64,000 bases of DNA from Motacilla alba alba. Its lineage: Eukaryota > Chordata > Aves > Passeriformes > Motacillidae. Of this stretch, positions 13,346 through 26,589 are shown piece after piece; the stretch's first letter is position 1, and the number at the start of each line of letters is the position of its first letter. The stretch spans positions 5,410,649-5,474,648 of the forward strand of contig NC_052027.1 in NCBI RefSeq assembly GCF_015832195.1, given 5' to 3'. The position numbers were made by a program, and so were the translations under genes. A model generated the notes under the pieces. That model ran no database searches. It had not been told where the DNA came from and was given only the letters and a program-made list of their open reading frames with translations.

Positions 13346-14849
13346 AAGTCATTTGTAAAATTATTTTTTCAGTCCTAAAGACAAATTCATTTTATACCAG
13401 CCTAGAAGACTCGCTTGCTATTAAATCATCATCACTGAAAACATCACTGAAAGGTCATTTTGTCAGTGTTCTCATTCTATATTGCCAGATCCAAATTTCC
13501 CTGTGCCTGCCTGGATCTCTCTGCCTGAGGCACTTTCTTTCCTTGTTGCTCAGGTGAAGGCAGCTGCTATGTGGATATACTTTACAATGTGTTTTGAAAT
13601 TATTCTCTAAATAAAAATTGAGTTCTGTAGGCTGCAATAGGCAAGTATAAATAAAGAATGTGTCTGGTTTAAATAGAGTGAGTAAAATACACATCCTTAA
13701 CATAGAGTAAGAAACATTTCTGGATAGAGGCAGGAAGGTAAACCACCATGTTTTCAGTAAAAGCTAACACTAATGAGCACTTCTAAGATGGATTTGTATT
13801 AAAATTATCCTGAAAAGATTTTAAAAACAAGTATATTAAAATGCTCATGTGAAATTGTTGTGAATTTTTGTCTGAGGAGCAAGTTGTCTTAAAGGTTCCA
13901 TTTTCTATCACAGAATTGTATTCACTCTATGAAATATTTTGCATTATATTTTAATTAAAGTTATAATTACAGAACTAAATATAATTAGCTTCTTTCTTCA
14001 AAAGAAATTGGAAGTGAACTTACTTTATTAAATTTTCAATTTGTTTCCTGCAGTGTTACATAGTTTATTCTAATTAATTGAATGAGATCTCATAAATATT
14101 TTATCAACATAGGGATGTGATTAACAGCTCGAGTTTTGTGTGGTTTTCTTTTTTCTTTCCAGCTTTCTTCTTCTCTGCATTACCATTTCCCCAGTTTTCA
14201 TGTTCACTCTCCTGCTTTCGGTGATAATTTAAGTATGGGAGCCCTGCCAGAACACCCCTCTTCCACAGCAAAACATTGCATTTTTGCAGTCTGGGTCTTA
14301 AGAAGCCATTTTTACCTTCTCTTTGGGAGTGTTTGTTATCTAAGGAAACCCTCATATAACACAGGCCACAGAAGTGAGACTCATTTCTTGGGTGATTTAT
14401 GACTTCCACACTGAATAGCTTCCTGCAGAATCCTCTCTGCTTTTGGGGTGTGTGCGCAGCATATTTGTGTATTCCCTGAGCAGATAAAGCAGAAAGGAGT
14501 AAAAGAGACTGTAACCCCCCATTAGCACACCCTACTCCAGAGATTCCAAAGTGAAGCAGAAGGTGCATTTCACACAGTTCCCTGTGCCTGTCGTGCTGCA
14601 AAGGGCTCAATTTTCACGTGGCATCAGCGAGATTTCGAGTCATTGTGGTTTGAGCCTCTGCCTCACCTGTCCAGCCTCCTGTCTGCATGGGGACATTCAG
14701 CAGGACAGAAACACCCACACAGTGCCCTCAGGCTCCTCTCACAAGATCAGAGCTGCCATCAGGGGGAAACCACATCGAGGGCTTCACAGGCTGGCCAGGA
14801 AAGAGGCAATCAGTGCTTCAAAGCGTGTCAAAGCAGATAAAAAGGGCAG
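13346..14849. other. Intergenic, AT-rich with a homeodomain-motif cluster
   Basis: No gene supported. The interval 13940-14080 contains several TAATTA-type cores (TTAATTAA at 13951, TAATTA near 13964 and 13982, TAATTAATTG at 14071). Two overlapping open frames (14104-14610 minus, 168 codons; 14551-15045 plus, 164 codons) are long for this background but show no domain, codon signature or splice context that would make either convincing. Confidence 0.55.
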
Positions 14850-14900
14850 GAGGACATGGAGGGGAAGTGACCTGCCTGTAGTTACACAATGCATCACCAC
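14850..14900 (+). mobile_element. Possible ancient MIR/CORE-SINE relic
   Basis: The segment 'ggaggggaagtgacctgc' followed by 'tgtagttacacaatg' resembles the MIR core pattern of a GAGGGGAAGTGACTTGCC stretch followed by a GGTCACACA-type stretch. Ancient amniote MIR relics are known in bird genomes. Only about 40 bp match by eye and the tRNA-like head is not visible, so this is tentative. Confidence 0.35.
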
Positions 14901-15180
14901 AAACATGAGAATTCCCTTTCCCATCCCCAGCCCAATGTTTCCTCCTTCCCCATCTCTGCTGGAATGGGATGATTACAGCTCATGCTGGAAATGCTGCTCT
15001 GCAGCCAAAGTGAGAGTAGATGGACTTATCAGTATGGATAGCTGAGCAAATAAACAGCCCGGCGATCATATCAAACAGAAAAAAATGTCAGTACAACTGT
15101 AAATAAAATGAATAGTCAGGAAGGAAGGAAATAATCATCATGGTTCTTGATAGATTAAATCTGTCAGCCCCTAGTTTAAG
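14901..15180. other. Intergenic, no gene seen
   Basis: Moderately GC-rich remainder of the 14.6-15.0 kb patch, then AT-rich DNA. Nothing else is supportable. Confidence 0.6.
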
Positions 15181-15310
15181 GGGGAAAGAATTGCTGTCAG
15201 AGAGCAGTTCCAGATTAATTTAATTAAGCACTGCTTTAATAATAACAAAAGAAAGATTCAGCTGTTACCATGACCTTTACCATGCAGCATTATCAAAGGT
15301 ATGGGATAAA
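15181..15310. promoter_or_regulatory. Candidate enhancer-like motif cluster
   Basis: Within 130 bp there is a homeodomain-type run ATTAATTTAATTAAG (15214-15228), an E-box CAGCTG (near 15259), a nuclear-receptor-like half-site TGACCTTT (near 15271) and a TCF/LEF-type ATCAAAGG (15292-15299). Motif clustering by eye is weak evidence. Cross-species conservation would be needed to call an enhancer. Confidence 0.22.
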
Positions 15311-16435
15311 TGGAATAAAAAAGATACCCATACATATTTTAACCATTCATTTAGCTCAGGCAGAAACTGTGTCACTTGCCCATCTTGCATTGTTGACAGC
15401 AACAGGCTGAGTATCTTTTAATATCTAAAGAACAAATTGTTTTCTTGCAAGCATATTTCAAAAGTCCCCGTGACACTAGCTGCAAGTGGACACATTTCTT
15501 CCTGGGAAAAAATTTCTCCTAATTGTTTTTCCTGTCCATGCATTCCTTTTATTACTTATTCTTTAATTTAGGGTAAATTTGGAAGCAGAAAAGTGAATCA
15601 GCTTTGTTTCATTTTTCTATACAAAACCAGGTAGTCTTCATCTGCATGCACAGTAATGCTGCTTTTGAATTGTGAAATAAATGAATGGAAGTCATGTTGA
15701 CAGGAACCTTTCACTGATGATTCAGTGATTCTGTTGTACTGTTAATGTTGCTTTCTAAAGTCCAACTATTTTCCAATCAATCCAAATTTTGATTGATAGA
15801 TGAAGTTAACCCTGATCTTTGCAGGCACTTCTTGTAGAGGCTGGAGCTGTGACTGTTGATGCCAGACCTGGATTTGACCTGAAATTTACTCTACATTTAT
15901 TACTCTACTCTACATCACTTTGTAATGACTCCAAAGTGGCTTTATTGTGCTTGGATCTTCATCTTCTCTTAATTTACTTTGCTTGTCTGAAATCAAGTTG
16001 ACTGTTACTTACACAGCTGCAAGGGCAATAACAACAGCAAATGCAATTTTTATGTGGAGAAAGTCCACATTTCTCAGCTCCTAATACACCAAGAAAGATG
16101 AAAAGGCCAGAAAAGTTGTTCTGCTGTTAAAATGACAAGATTATAGATATTTTCTAAAATTATTACAAGACAGGGCTGGGATTCACATGTAATATTTAAA
16201 GCACATCCAACATACTTTAGGCAGCACATTATTAATGCCAAGTGAAGCATATTCTCCAAGTATTTATTTACAACTCTCAAGTGTTACAGCTCCAAGTGGG
16301 GATTCCTTCCCTGGCCTGTTTGCAAACTCTGTGGCAAACATCTTGTTCCTTCTTAGGGTAATGCAACCTCACACTTTCCTGGTTCAGACTTTCTGGCCTT
16401 TCATTGGCTGGGTGCTCTCCAGGTCAGAATGACAT
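15311..16435. other. Intergenic, no gene seen
   Basis: AT-rich unique-looking sequence without a supportable gene, RNA or named repeat. Confidence 0.65.
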
Positions 16436-16575
16436 TCATATGATTATTTGACATTTATATATTATTTGTAATATATATATATATATATATGTTATTTTAT
16501 GGTATTCATATTATTATTTGATTATATGATTATTTGAATGTCATATATTTGACATTTATGTGATTATTTGCTGAT
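16436..16575. repeat. AT-rich degenerate tandem repeat with (AT)n core
   Basis: A pure AT run of about 21 bp (16470-16490) is flanked by degenerate duplications of a GATTATTTGACATTTATAT-like unit: near 16442-16460 and again as TATTTGACATTTATGTGATT near 16546-16565, with TGATTATATGATTATTTG between them. It looks like local duplication around a dinucleotide microsatellite. Confidence 0.8.
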
Positions 16576-19500
16576 ACTTTCTAATATCAGCACCAGCAAA
16601 GGCAGCTGGGCCGGGTTCCAAACCCTTCAAATTCCCTTCCCAGAATGCTTCAAACACACTGTGGCATCACAGTGCTATCACTTTATCTGGTAAAAAGCTA
16701 TTTTATCTCCTTCTCTTGTTTTAGTTTGCTTTCACAGCCGAGGTCTCATCTTTTACCTTGTAACATCACTTCAGATACTTTTCCCCTTACCAGATTCTTT
16801 ATTGCCTGCTGCAGATTTTTTCCTCAACATATGTGGGGAACAGACTTCACCCTTTCCTTTCCTTTCCATTCCACATCCTTGACACAATGGGCAGTTTGAA
16901 CCGTTTGCATTGTACACACAATGGACAGGGGGATCTGTGCTGACAGAGATGGATGCTTCAAGCATTTTGTTGAAATAAATTTTAAAGAAGGTTCTATTAT
17001 TTTTTTTAAAGTTTGGACATGATTTGTCCAGATAATATTAATTTATTCATTAAGTTAACTCTCAACCATTGTCAACACTGTAATATCTATTTTCTTGCTT
17101 TTCACCTACTCATGAGGGAAAAAACCAGCAGAGATCACTGTGTTTGGCATGGGGGAGGCAGGTGCTGAGCTCCCCGTGGGGCAGAGGCTCCCAGCTTTTT
17201 GGGCTCAGGTGATCCCTGTACACAGCAGAGGGTCACAGAAGCTCTATGGATCTACAAAGCCACACTGAAAAGAGAATTACTGGTTCAGGGAGCTGCCACA
17301 GGGCACACCACACCAACTCTGCTGCATCCTAAAGAGATGTTGAATTATGAGATGGAGAATAACTCATGTCATACTTTTTCCTACCCATTTGTCCGGAATA
17401 GTTTCTATTTCATATCTCTTTTTTTTTTTTTTTTTTCCCACAGCAAATTTATCTATGATAGAAATACTATGAGTTGGGCTATGCCAAGTTGGAACATTCT
17501 AATAACGAAGAGTCCTTGGAACAACTGCAAGGACTTTGAAGCAAGATGTAATAAAACTAGTTCTGAATGTTTCCAGGTTGTGAGCACTTTTGTAAGACAG
17601 GACAAGTGAACAGATCTTTTGATGCTGGAACTTAGATGAGTATAATTTTTAACTCTAGATGTAACCAAACCCCAATCTGGATTTTTCAGCCTTTGGGGTT
17701 TTGTCACAGCATTCACGTGGCATTTGTACCACAGTATCTTGATCAGCAGGTAGCATCTGTCTTGAGTTTTGTTCTATTTAATGTGATAAAAGTGGACCTC
17801 ATGCAAAGACAACTAATTGGGGAGCTGAATACACAACCTACCACCCACCATGTGTCGATACTGGAAATAACTCCACAAAGAAACCACATTTGGCGCTGAA
17901 AAGCTAAGGCAGCTTTAACTTCTGAAAGCATTCTCTGTTTCATTATCCCTCCATGACTTGGGATGATTTTTTGTGACACAACCCCCTATCCCCCCCCCAT
18001 ACACACCCCCTGTGCAGCAGAAACTGGTTCCAAAGGCATTTTGAGTCAGGGACCACTGAAATCTTGTAACCATACCCCTGGCTTTACACTGGCTTCAAGA
18101 CTGGGAAGATCGGCAACAACAGGCAGTCAGAGCAAAAATAGTCTTCCTCTGTATCATTTGGTGATATGGCACCAAGATGATTATTGGACCAAAAATTTAA
18201 TGAAAACAGCGCCTTGGTCTGATCATACACAAACATTGTTAAATGCACACAGCAATTCCTGAGCTGGGGCTTCCCGCTGTGGGACAAAAGACAGACATGA
18301 CACTGGGACAGCAGCAGATAAATAAACACATAAAGGACCTGATGGCTACAGGGACACCTCTTATCTTCTTGGAAAATGCTAGAGGAAGACCCTTGTAACT
18401 GCTCCAAGCCAAGCTCATTTCAAACCGTTGGGGAAAGTATTGGCTGGCCTTGTCCACCCTCCTCTGCCATCACAGACTTCTCTCACACCTGGGCAGAGCA
18501 CTGCATGACCAGGCAGGTTTCACTACAAGGAAACACCTGGTCTTTACAGCACTCCGGAGAGAAATAAAAGAAAAAAGAATCCATATCTGGCTTTTTCAAA
18601 AAGCCTCTGCACAAGAGCATGTCTGTGCTCATCCAGGGCAGAGCAGTTCAGAGGGACAGACTACCTGGGGCAGTTATCCCACCACAGTCAGTGTGTTGGC
18701 ACACCTGTGGCTTTAAACAAGCTGCCAGGACCGGCCAACACTCTGTGCATCCATCCTGACTTTTCACCCAGGCACTGCTGAAGTCCTTACTTTGTAGCTG
18801 TAATTCAGGTCATGTCCTAGTTCAGTGTCTTTTTCCCAAATCAATTAATCTGAACAGTTCTGTCTCCACAAAGACACTCTCAGTGTGCTATTTCACTTTG
18901 TGTTTCTAAATGGGATCAGTATGGCAGTTTCAGAGCAATGCCTTATTTTATTGTCACCTAGAGAATGCCACATCTCTTCTCCCCCTTCTGATTTACATAA
19001 AACAACATGGGATAAGTGGAAACTGTAAAGTTTTTATTTTAGAGGCACTGTCACTAAAATGTCTTTAGAAGCTTCCAGAACTATAGGATGTCATCCATTT
19101 CTTTTTGGCTTTATAACTTCCCAGTTACAGAGCTAAAAGCTATGGGTGAAGCCAATGCAGAAGAATATCCTTTTCTCTGCAGAGATTTGCTTCACTGAGG
19201 ATCAGCCCTTCTGGCCCTCCACACCTTGAATCATCACTGATCTGCTGCTGAAGATCTAGACCTAGAAATAACTAGAATCACTCCAAAAATGACATTCAAT
19301 CTTCAGGGGATTATGTCCTTGACTCTTCACTGCCCACTCAAATTCTTGTAACTTTGTGTTTAGACATTTCTCAGGTGTCATATTGATTTTAATAAAGAAC
19401 TTCCTGAAAATTAAAAATATCTGCATATTTTTCATCGTTACCATGGAGATCCTTGAAGGGCTTGCTATCAATACAGGCTAGTTAAGCAGGAATTTCCATT

Positions 19501-20168
19501 CTTCACATTACTCACACATTTGATCCAATTATTTTGTCTCTTGGAAGTTTCCCTAACTCTAAACATATTTTGCTCATTTGATGCAATTAGAATGCAACAT
19601 AGGTCTTAGAAAGCAAGACAATAAAATCACATCTCGCTGTAAGTTTAAAGCTGTCACAGAAGCTCAAATTCTTTCCCAAAATCTTTCTTTTTCTCCAATT
19701 AACTATGATATATTTACTGCTTATTTTCCAACATTAAATGCTTCAGTTCAAAAATGCACTAAGCAAATAAGTAATGTGCAAGGCTTTTTAGCATAACTCA
19801 AAGGAAATCCTGAGAACCTGTAACACACTATTTCTCAGTAAGAAGAAAAACAGACAATTGTGGATAATTTAAATAAGACTACTTTGTAGATTTTTGAACA
19901 CCACAATTCTAATTCTGTAGCCATGATTTTCACTTTACAATGTACTTTCCAGAAGCCAAAATGAAAATTTTAAGAGTTTTGAATACATGTGGGTGTGAAA
20001 ATGCTATCAAGGGAAGGATAAACTTTTTACTGATTTCTAGAAGCTGTACTCCCATATCAAAGAGTTGGATTTTTCCATCAACTTGCTTTCACCAAGCAGC
20101 TGAAAGCATGAAATAAAAATAAATGGAGGAGAGTAGTTCTGTGATCAAACATATTATGTGGGAATGTG
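16576..20168. other. Intergenic, no gene seen
   Basis: No supportable gene. It contains an 18-bp T run at 17419-17436 and a short C-rich run near 17984-17999. Open frames are short and overlap on both strands. Confidence 0.65.
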
Positions 20169-20188
20169 CAAGTTCATAAATGAACTTG
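20169..20188. repeat. Perfect 9-bp inverted repeat
   Basis: CAAGTTCAT-AA-ATGAACTTG is a perfect palindrome with a 2-base spacer. It also reads as two inverted AGTTCA half-sites separated by 4 bases, a layout seen in some nuclear-receptor elements. No function is established. Confidence 0.9.
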
Positions 20189-23100
20189 ATTATTTTGCAA
20201 TTAGTTGTTGTTAGACACAGAGACATTCATCACAATGACCATTGTGAAAATCCAGTGTGACCAGTGGCCTTCAATGCTTTGTGGGAAAGTGTTTGCAGTA
20301 GCTTTTAATGCCTTTTCTTTTGGATGTTTTCAGAAACCATATGATGTAACATTTTTTTTATTGGCAAATGTCAGTTATGCAATGTGAAAGAGTTCACAAG
20401 ACAGGGTTAGTTTCAATATATTTCCCTCCACACATTTCTGACTCACACAAAATACCGAAATTAGCAAATACCTTGTTTGCCAAGAAGTTTCATTTCCTGG
20501 TCTAATAGACTGTCAGTGTCTTCAGAATTATTGAAACAAGGAGCTTAAGGGAGACAGCATGAGATGATCAAGTCACTTTGGATTTTTCCATTTTCAATTT
20601 TATCCTACTTTAAAATTATTATTTCTAAAATTTTACAAACTGGTGCAGACTGGGAAACCCATTTCTCACCTGGGAGCAGTGACAGGTACTGCTGCTTCCA
20701 TCCAGGTGTTCCTGCAGAGGGAGATGGGTCTGATTCTGCTGCAAACTCTCATTTGGAAAGGATTACAAATTGCTTGATGCTTTCTTCCTCCCACAGTGGA
20801 AAATGTTGGTTATTTAGCACTGGACATTCAGGGTCTTGTGGGCATGTTTTACCCATGCAGGTGCAATCCAGGGCTGAGGCATCAGGGAACAGAGTTAGAA
20901 GAAAAATGTTATATTCTGCCCGGGGTTTGATGGATATGACTCTAATGGACTCAGATACAACTTTGATATGAAAAAAATAAGAGATGAACAGCAAGTGATT
21001 GTACAAAGTTTAGGTAAAGTTATTACCACTTTACCATCCCTGATAAATCTGTGCCTGTGCTCTACTTGCTCACTTGCATCTCTCTTGACAGTGTGAGCTC
21101 TGACCTCCCAGAAACAATCTGGTATATATTGAGCACCTGAGAGCCAAAGATATTTCACAAAAGCACAAAGTGAATAAGCACAAAGTAAATATACAATGGT
21201 AGCACTATTTCTGCTGGGAGGAATGGAGATGGAACAAGGCACACCACAGATCTGTGAGCACCCTTCAGGGACCTCTCACATTTTTATCCTTTTGGAAAGG
21301 GGATAATTTTGAGGAAACCCCAGGAGACTCTCAGGACTATTAGTAACTCTATAAAAGGGAAAGAAGTTCAGCTAGCAGCAATCAAAAATAAAAATCAGAT
21401 ATTGTGATCTGGAATTCCAGCTCATCTTTCTTGAGGACAAAGCTCCAGAACCATATCTGTCCTTTCTTGTCCCAACCTATAACCTTTCCTGGGACTTTGC
21501 AATCAAAGCAGAAGGAGGGAGAGAAGTGCACCACAGCGATAATAACAACTGTGTTATCAGTCCAGGGTGTTATGTCTGTCTGCTATCCACTATCACTGTA
21601 TTTACCTATTTTGTTGCTTGTTCAGAATTCATCCATTCTGAAGGAAATTCTGAATTTCAGCTCCACCCTACAGTCACAGAAGAGGAGACCTCAATTGTCC
21701 CAAAAAGTTTGTAAGTGAAGCCTATCAGACAGATAAAAGAAGACAGGGAAACTCTTGGACATTGGTCACTGGCACTGAAAGGCAGAAAGTGCCAAAAAGG
21801 CTGGAATTAATGTGGATTTCTTGAACCTTAGTCATAAAATCATTCTTCCTGTCCTCTCTTAATCTCTGAGCACTGTAAGTTGGGTTATTGACCCTACAGC
21901 AGCAGACTCAGAACTGAAATCTCCTGAATGATCTTTCATTTGTATTTCTTTTATTGACACATAATTCTAAGAGAATCCTCGTGTATTAATCACATGTACC
22001 ACAGCTTCTCCTGGATGACTGGGATTTTTTCAAAGACAAAGCAGTACAGCGAGGAACTTCTCCATTTAAAAGCATTCTGCTCCAAAGAATCATAGCTGTC
22101 ATTTCAAAGCTATTGTTGTGTTAACAATATTTTTCCAGGAGAATGTTTCATTTAGTAATTCGGAATGTAAGGACAATTGTGGAAAATAAAAACCCATGAA
22201 AGTCATATGATCAAAAATCCACAGAGCTTTCAGATTTCACATTTGAGAAGAAATATATTTTAAAAATCCCAGACATGCAAAATAGAAGATTCATATTAAA
22301 TTCTCATAGCCGTAGGGCTTTTGCTTGCTATTCATGAGAGCTACAGAATTTGCTTCTACTTGACATCAGAAATGTAGATTCAGTGAATTCATTAAAGACA
22401 AAACTGAAATCTTATCTTTTTAGGCTGGCTCTTCCAGCTCAGTTTTTAAGCTCCTAGATATTATTTTATGTGAAGCTATTTGAGATCCTTTGTATTTTCT
22501 GCACTATATACTTTTAGTTTTATTGTACTTAGTTCGTGTGCATTACAACATAGCATGATTAGTTGAAAAATGACAAACCAGGTAATGGGGAAGGCAAAGT
22601 AGTCACTTGCTAATGCAAAAGGATAAACACAACAGAAATGGAAGATCTCTAAACCATGTTCTTAAATATGAAGAAATATTTAGTGAAGATTTCTACATTT
22701 CCTATTTCTTTAGGTGCCATGCACAACTGTGACTATATGGGGATGAATTAAGAATTGTTCTGCTCCATCATACCCCCATTTCTTCCCATCCACACCACGG
22801 CACTTCCCAATGTTCCTCTTTCCTCTTCTTTAATTGTGAAATCTCCATCTGTTCTCTCTTTCTCAGTCCATATTACCTGTTCATGGACTACTGCACAAGC
22901 AAGCTGCCACCAGGGACAGCAAAAGGGCCTGCTCCAGAGTCAGGAGGGCAGAAGGGAAAATGGCTTTCCTTAGTTCCCAAAAGGCTAAAGTACACCTTCC
23001 TCATACTGAGCTAACAACTCATGGTCAACAGAGGCAAACTGCAACCTAGCAACTTTTCCTGAGGTTTCAGTAACTCCTTCATAAACCTAAAGGCAACCAG

Positions 23101-24550
23101 TTGCCATTTGCTTTTTGTAAAAGGGAATTTTGTTCAATGACAAGTTGCTGCTTTAGGTGTTATAATGAAATATTGACTTCCCTAATATTTAGCTCTTCAC
23201 AAACACACGACCCTGTCAGGAGTTATTATGTAATCTTTTGGGAAAAATCTGGGAGTGAATAAGGGTAAAAAAAGGGGAGAAATCTGTTTCTAATTTGACC
23301 AAGTGATAACATACTTTAAATATCAGATGATTTCAGTGAAATCTGTTTTAAGAACTCAAATGCTTCTGCTTACTCCAAGTATCTGTCATTACATCTTACA
23401 GTCACCCTCTTACCCATTCAGAAGACAGTTAAGTATTTCTGCATTCCAGAGTGACAAAAGCCTTAGTTCAATTTCTGTCTTTGGCTCAGCAAGGGGAGCA
23501 GCTGCTGCTGCCCAGTCTGTGGTCCCTCATTTGCTGTTTATCCCTCACTCCAGCCCCATGTACCCCACCTTGCTGTAGTGCAAATCCAGCTCCAGAGCTC
23601 CCTCAGGATGCCCCTCTGGAGTGTTTGCCAGGAGCATGCAGCAAACAGCAAATGCAGGAGTGTTGCACTACCTGCCTGCATCAGCACTTGGATCTCCAAC
23701 TCATCGTGTCTTCTAACTGCTTCAGTGAGCTGAACTCATTTCCTAAGGAAAAAATGGGATTTCTATTCAACATTTTTTAGCTTTTTGGAAGAAATTTTCC
23801 ATACTAAGGACTGATGCAGGATGAAAGAAGAATGCCAGCTGCCCCGTGTTCCCCATCCCTGTCCCTGAGGAAGGTGTGTTTCCCAAGAGCACACACTCAT
23901 CACCAACTGCTGTGGTGCACAGACCAGCCCAGGGCCAGCCTCCTGCTGCCATTATGTCCTCAGGAGCAGCACCTATATCCCCTCTCTACCATCACTGAGA
24001 AGGCAGACATGCACTACAAAGTGTAGCCAGAGAAACATGCTGGAGATCTCTTTGCTCACAGTGCCCATTTCCCCTCCTCCTAATTTCATAAAAAACTGCT
24101 GCAGATGAAAAAGAAAAAAAAAAATCAGACAAGATCTTTTCATGATGCTACATGCTGCAATTAAAGTTCCATGGGCTGGAAATTGTCCCTGCACTCCTGT
24201 GCAGCAAACACACAGGTCAGGTACATGTCAGCTGTACATACAGGCAGTTGACATGTGACATGCAGGGATCACTGTCTTTTCACCAAAACAAGAAGATGTA
24301 ATATCTTCTGACAATGTATTTACAATACACTCCGTGTTTTCTCTTTTGGAAAAACACTTCCTCTGGGTCTGCATTTGCAACAGTCCATCAGGTCCTATCA
24401 GCTCCCTTTGAGGGGGCAGGGCCACTGAACAGGCTGCATTGCCACTAAGAAATGACAGCAATGAGAGTCTTAAATTGGAAAAAAAAGGCATTTTTTCTAG
24501 ATGAAGGCTTTGAACTTGTAGAAATTAATCAGAAAATTACAGTGGCAGTG
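20189..24550. other. Intergenic, no gene seen
   Basis: No supportable gene. The interval 20640-20960 and the interval 23450-23960 are locally richer in GC. Open frames there (135 and 109 codons) have no recognisable domain and no convincing splice context. Confidence 0.6.
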
Positions 24551-24824
24551 ACAATAATAATAATAAACCATTTTCTAATAGAAATTATGATAGAAAATAA
24601 TTTTCTATAAACTATATAAATATTTTAAATTAATATTTATAATAAATTTTACATATACATCTATAAAACAGATACAATATATAAAATATATAATATATAA
24701 TATATTATATAATATAAAATATATAATAATAGAGAATATAGAATATGTATAATATATAAATAAAATATAAATAAATATGCAGATACATATATATAATTTA
24801 TTATAATGAAATTATTTTCTAGGA
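24551..24824. repeat. AT-rich low-complexity tract
   Basis: About 270 bp of nearly pure A/T, with ATA/TATAAAT-type words, an AATAAT run at the left end, and a near-palindrome TAGAAAATAATTTTCTA (about 24591-24607). It is probably an expanded and decayed TA/TAAA microsatellite. Such tracts unwind easily and can behave as matrix-attachment-like DNA, but nothing here demonstrates that. Confidence 0.9.
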
Positions 24825-26589
24825 TAAATAGACATTGTTCCAGTTATTTGATTTTAATCAGCCTCCTCTAACATAGAATTTGGCTTAAAATTTATATAAG
24901 GCCCCAACATCTTCTGATATTTATAATTGATTTTGGTACCGAATCATCAAAGGAATGCAGAACAAAACTTGAACAACTTCCTTAAAACCATTAGCAGAGC
25001 TAAACTGTATCATGAATATGAAAAAAAAGCATAGCACACAGGCAGCAGAAAATGAAAGGCAGCTGGGTACAGTAAGAAGAGAGATCAAGGTGCAAAAATA
25101 TCAGTTCAAATATTTCAGACATGACTTTAATATATTCATCAGCTTGTTCTTCTGTATTTTACAGTTCATTCATCTGTGACTTAGGGGTCACATGATAGCA
25201 GGCATGGATTGAATTAGGAAACCCATCTTTTCCAGCTTTAGACTCACTTTGAATGAGAATAAGTACGTAGAATTTCCTCTTTCTCTGGGTTTCCCAAGCT
25301 ATGTAACAGAAATAATGATATTTATCTCTGGTTTTAAGATGTCTTGAGATCTGTGATGAAGAAGTGCTCTGTCAGAGCTTAGATAATGTAATGTTGCAGG
25401 CAACTTTCTCCTTATATGGCTCCATTTTTTTCCAAACTCTGTTAGGCACCCTTTTGAAACATGGTTCTTTTAAAAGGCTTCAGGTTGTTTTCAAGTCTGT
25501 GTCCTTTTCTTCAGTCCCTCTGTGACCACCCCTTGCACACGAGGCTCTGGGCGTGTTCCTGTGCAGTCACATTGTCCTTCTGCCACTGAACTGCTCAGAC
25601 TCTTTACCATAATGCTCTTCTCACACTTTTTTAGGGCAAGCCTTACATTGCAATCAATGATAGTGACCCAAGTTGTGCCATCAGACTGGGAAATGTATTA
25701 GGTTTGTGATTCAGCTTTGGAGTAGCTGAATGGCAGGCACTGCAAGGGCTGGAACCAGACAGTTTCTAGAGCAACACAATTCTGACAATATCCTCTTTAA
25801 GCCAGGTAAACACCCTTCAGGTTTGCTGGAGTCTGTGCACAGCCTGCCTACATTTGCATGGGCCTGAAACATAGTAAAAGTCATTCCCACTGGCACACTC
25901 CAGTGTGGGCCACCTTCTGTTCTTGGCACACATAATAACAATTTCCACTGCATCCTTATCGGTTTGTTCTTTCAGGAAATACATTTTATTTTCCATTAAG
26001 TTCTTTTTGCATAAAGCAATTCTTACATCAAGCAGTCTGCCAGGTTTCCTTTATCCTTGACTGACCTTTGCTGGGGTAGTTTGGCTAATACCTTGCCTAC
26101 AAGTTCCATTACTCCCAGCCTGACTGTTCATATTGAGGGCAGTGCTTTTCAGGAATTACAGATACAGCATTGCAAGCAGCCATTTCCCCCAGCTGATATT
26201 GTGATGAGACCTACACAGGGACAAAATCTTCAGGTTTCAAGTCAATAAGAAGCCACTTGCATGTTTCTGTCCATGTGCAACACTTCAGTTAAGTCAGATT
26301 CTCAGCCTAGGCATAGATCTGCCTCACTATGCCAAAATTACTTAAGGCACTTGGGGCAGTGAAGGGTCTGTGGCACTACTCAGTATGGGAAAAGTCATCT
26401 GCATCCAGCCCTAAGGTCGTGCAAACAAAGTTTAAAAGCTCTGCTGGTTGATGAATTAACTGGAACCTCACATGCTCCAAACCAAGACCAAAAAGGCTTT
26501 TTCTTTCTGCCAAGAAAAAGAACCAATTTCATCATCAGTGTAGAATCTAAAAGATCCTGTCCAAGAGCCTTCAGAATTTTTATCCAGCC
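24825..26589. other. Intergenic, no gene seen
   Basis: No supportable gene, RNA gene or named repeat. Open frames are all under 90 codons. Confidence 0.65.

Noticed and set aside
13204..13557. 117-codon plus-strand open frame
   Set aside because: Begins within the minus-strand CR1 copy (12843-13345) and continues into unique AT-rich DNA with no domain.
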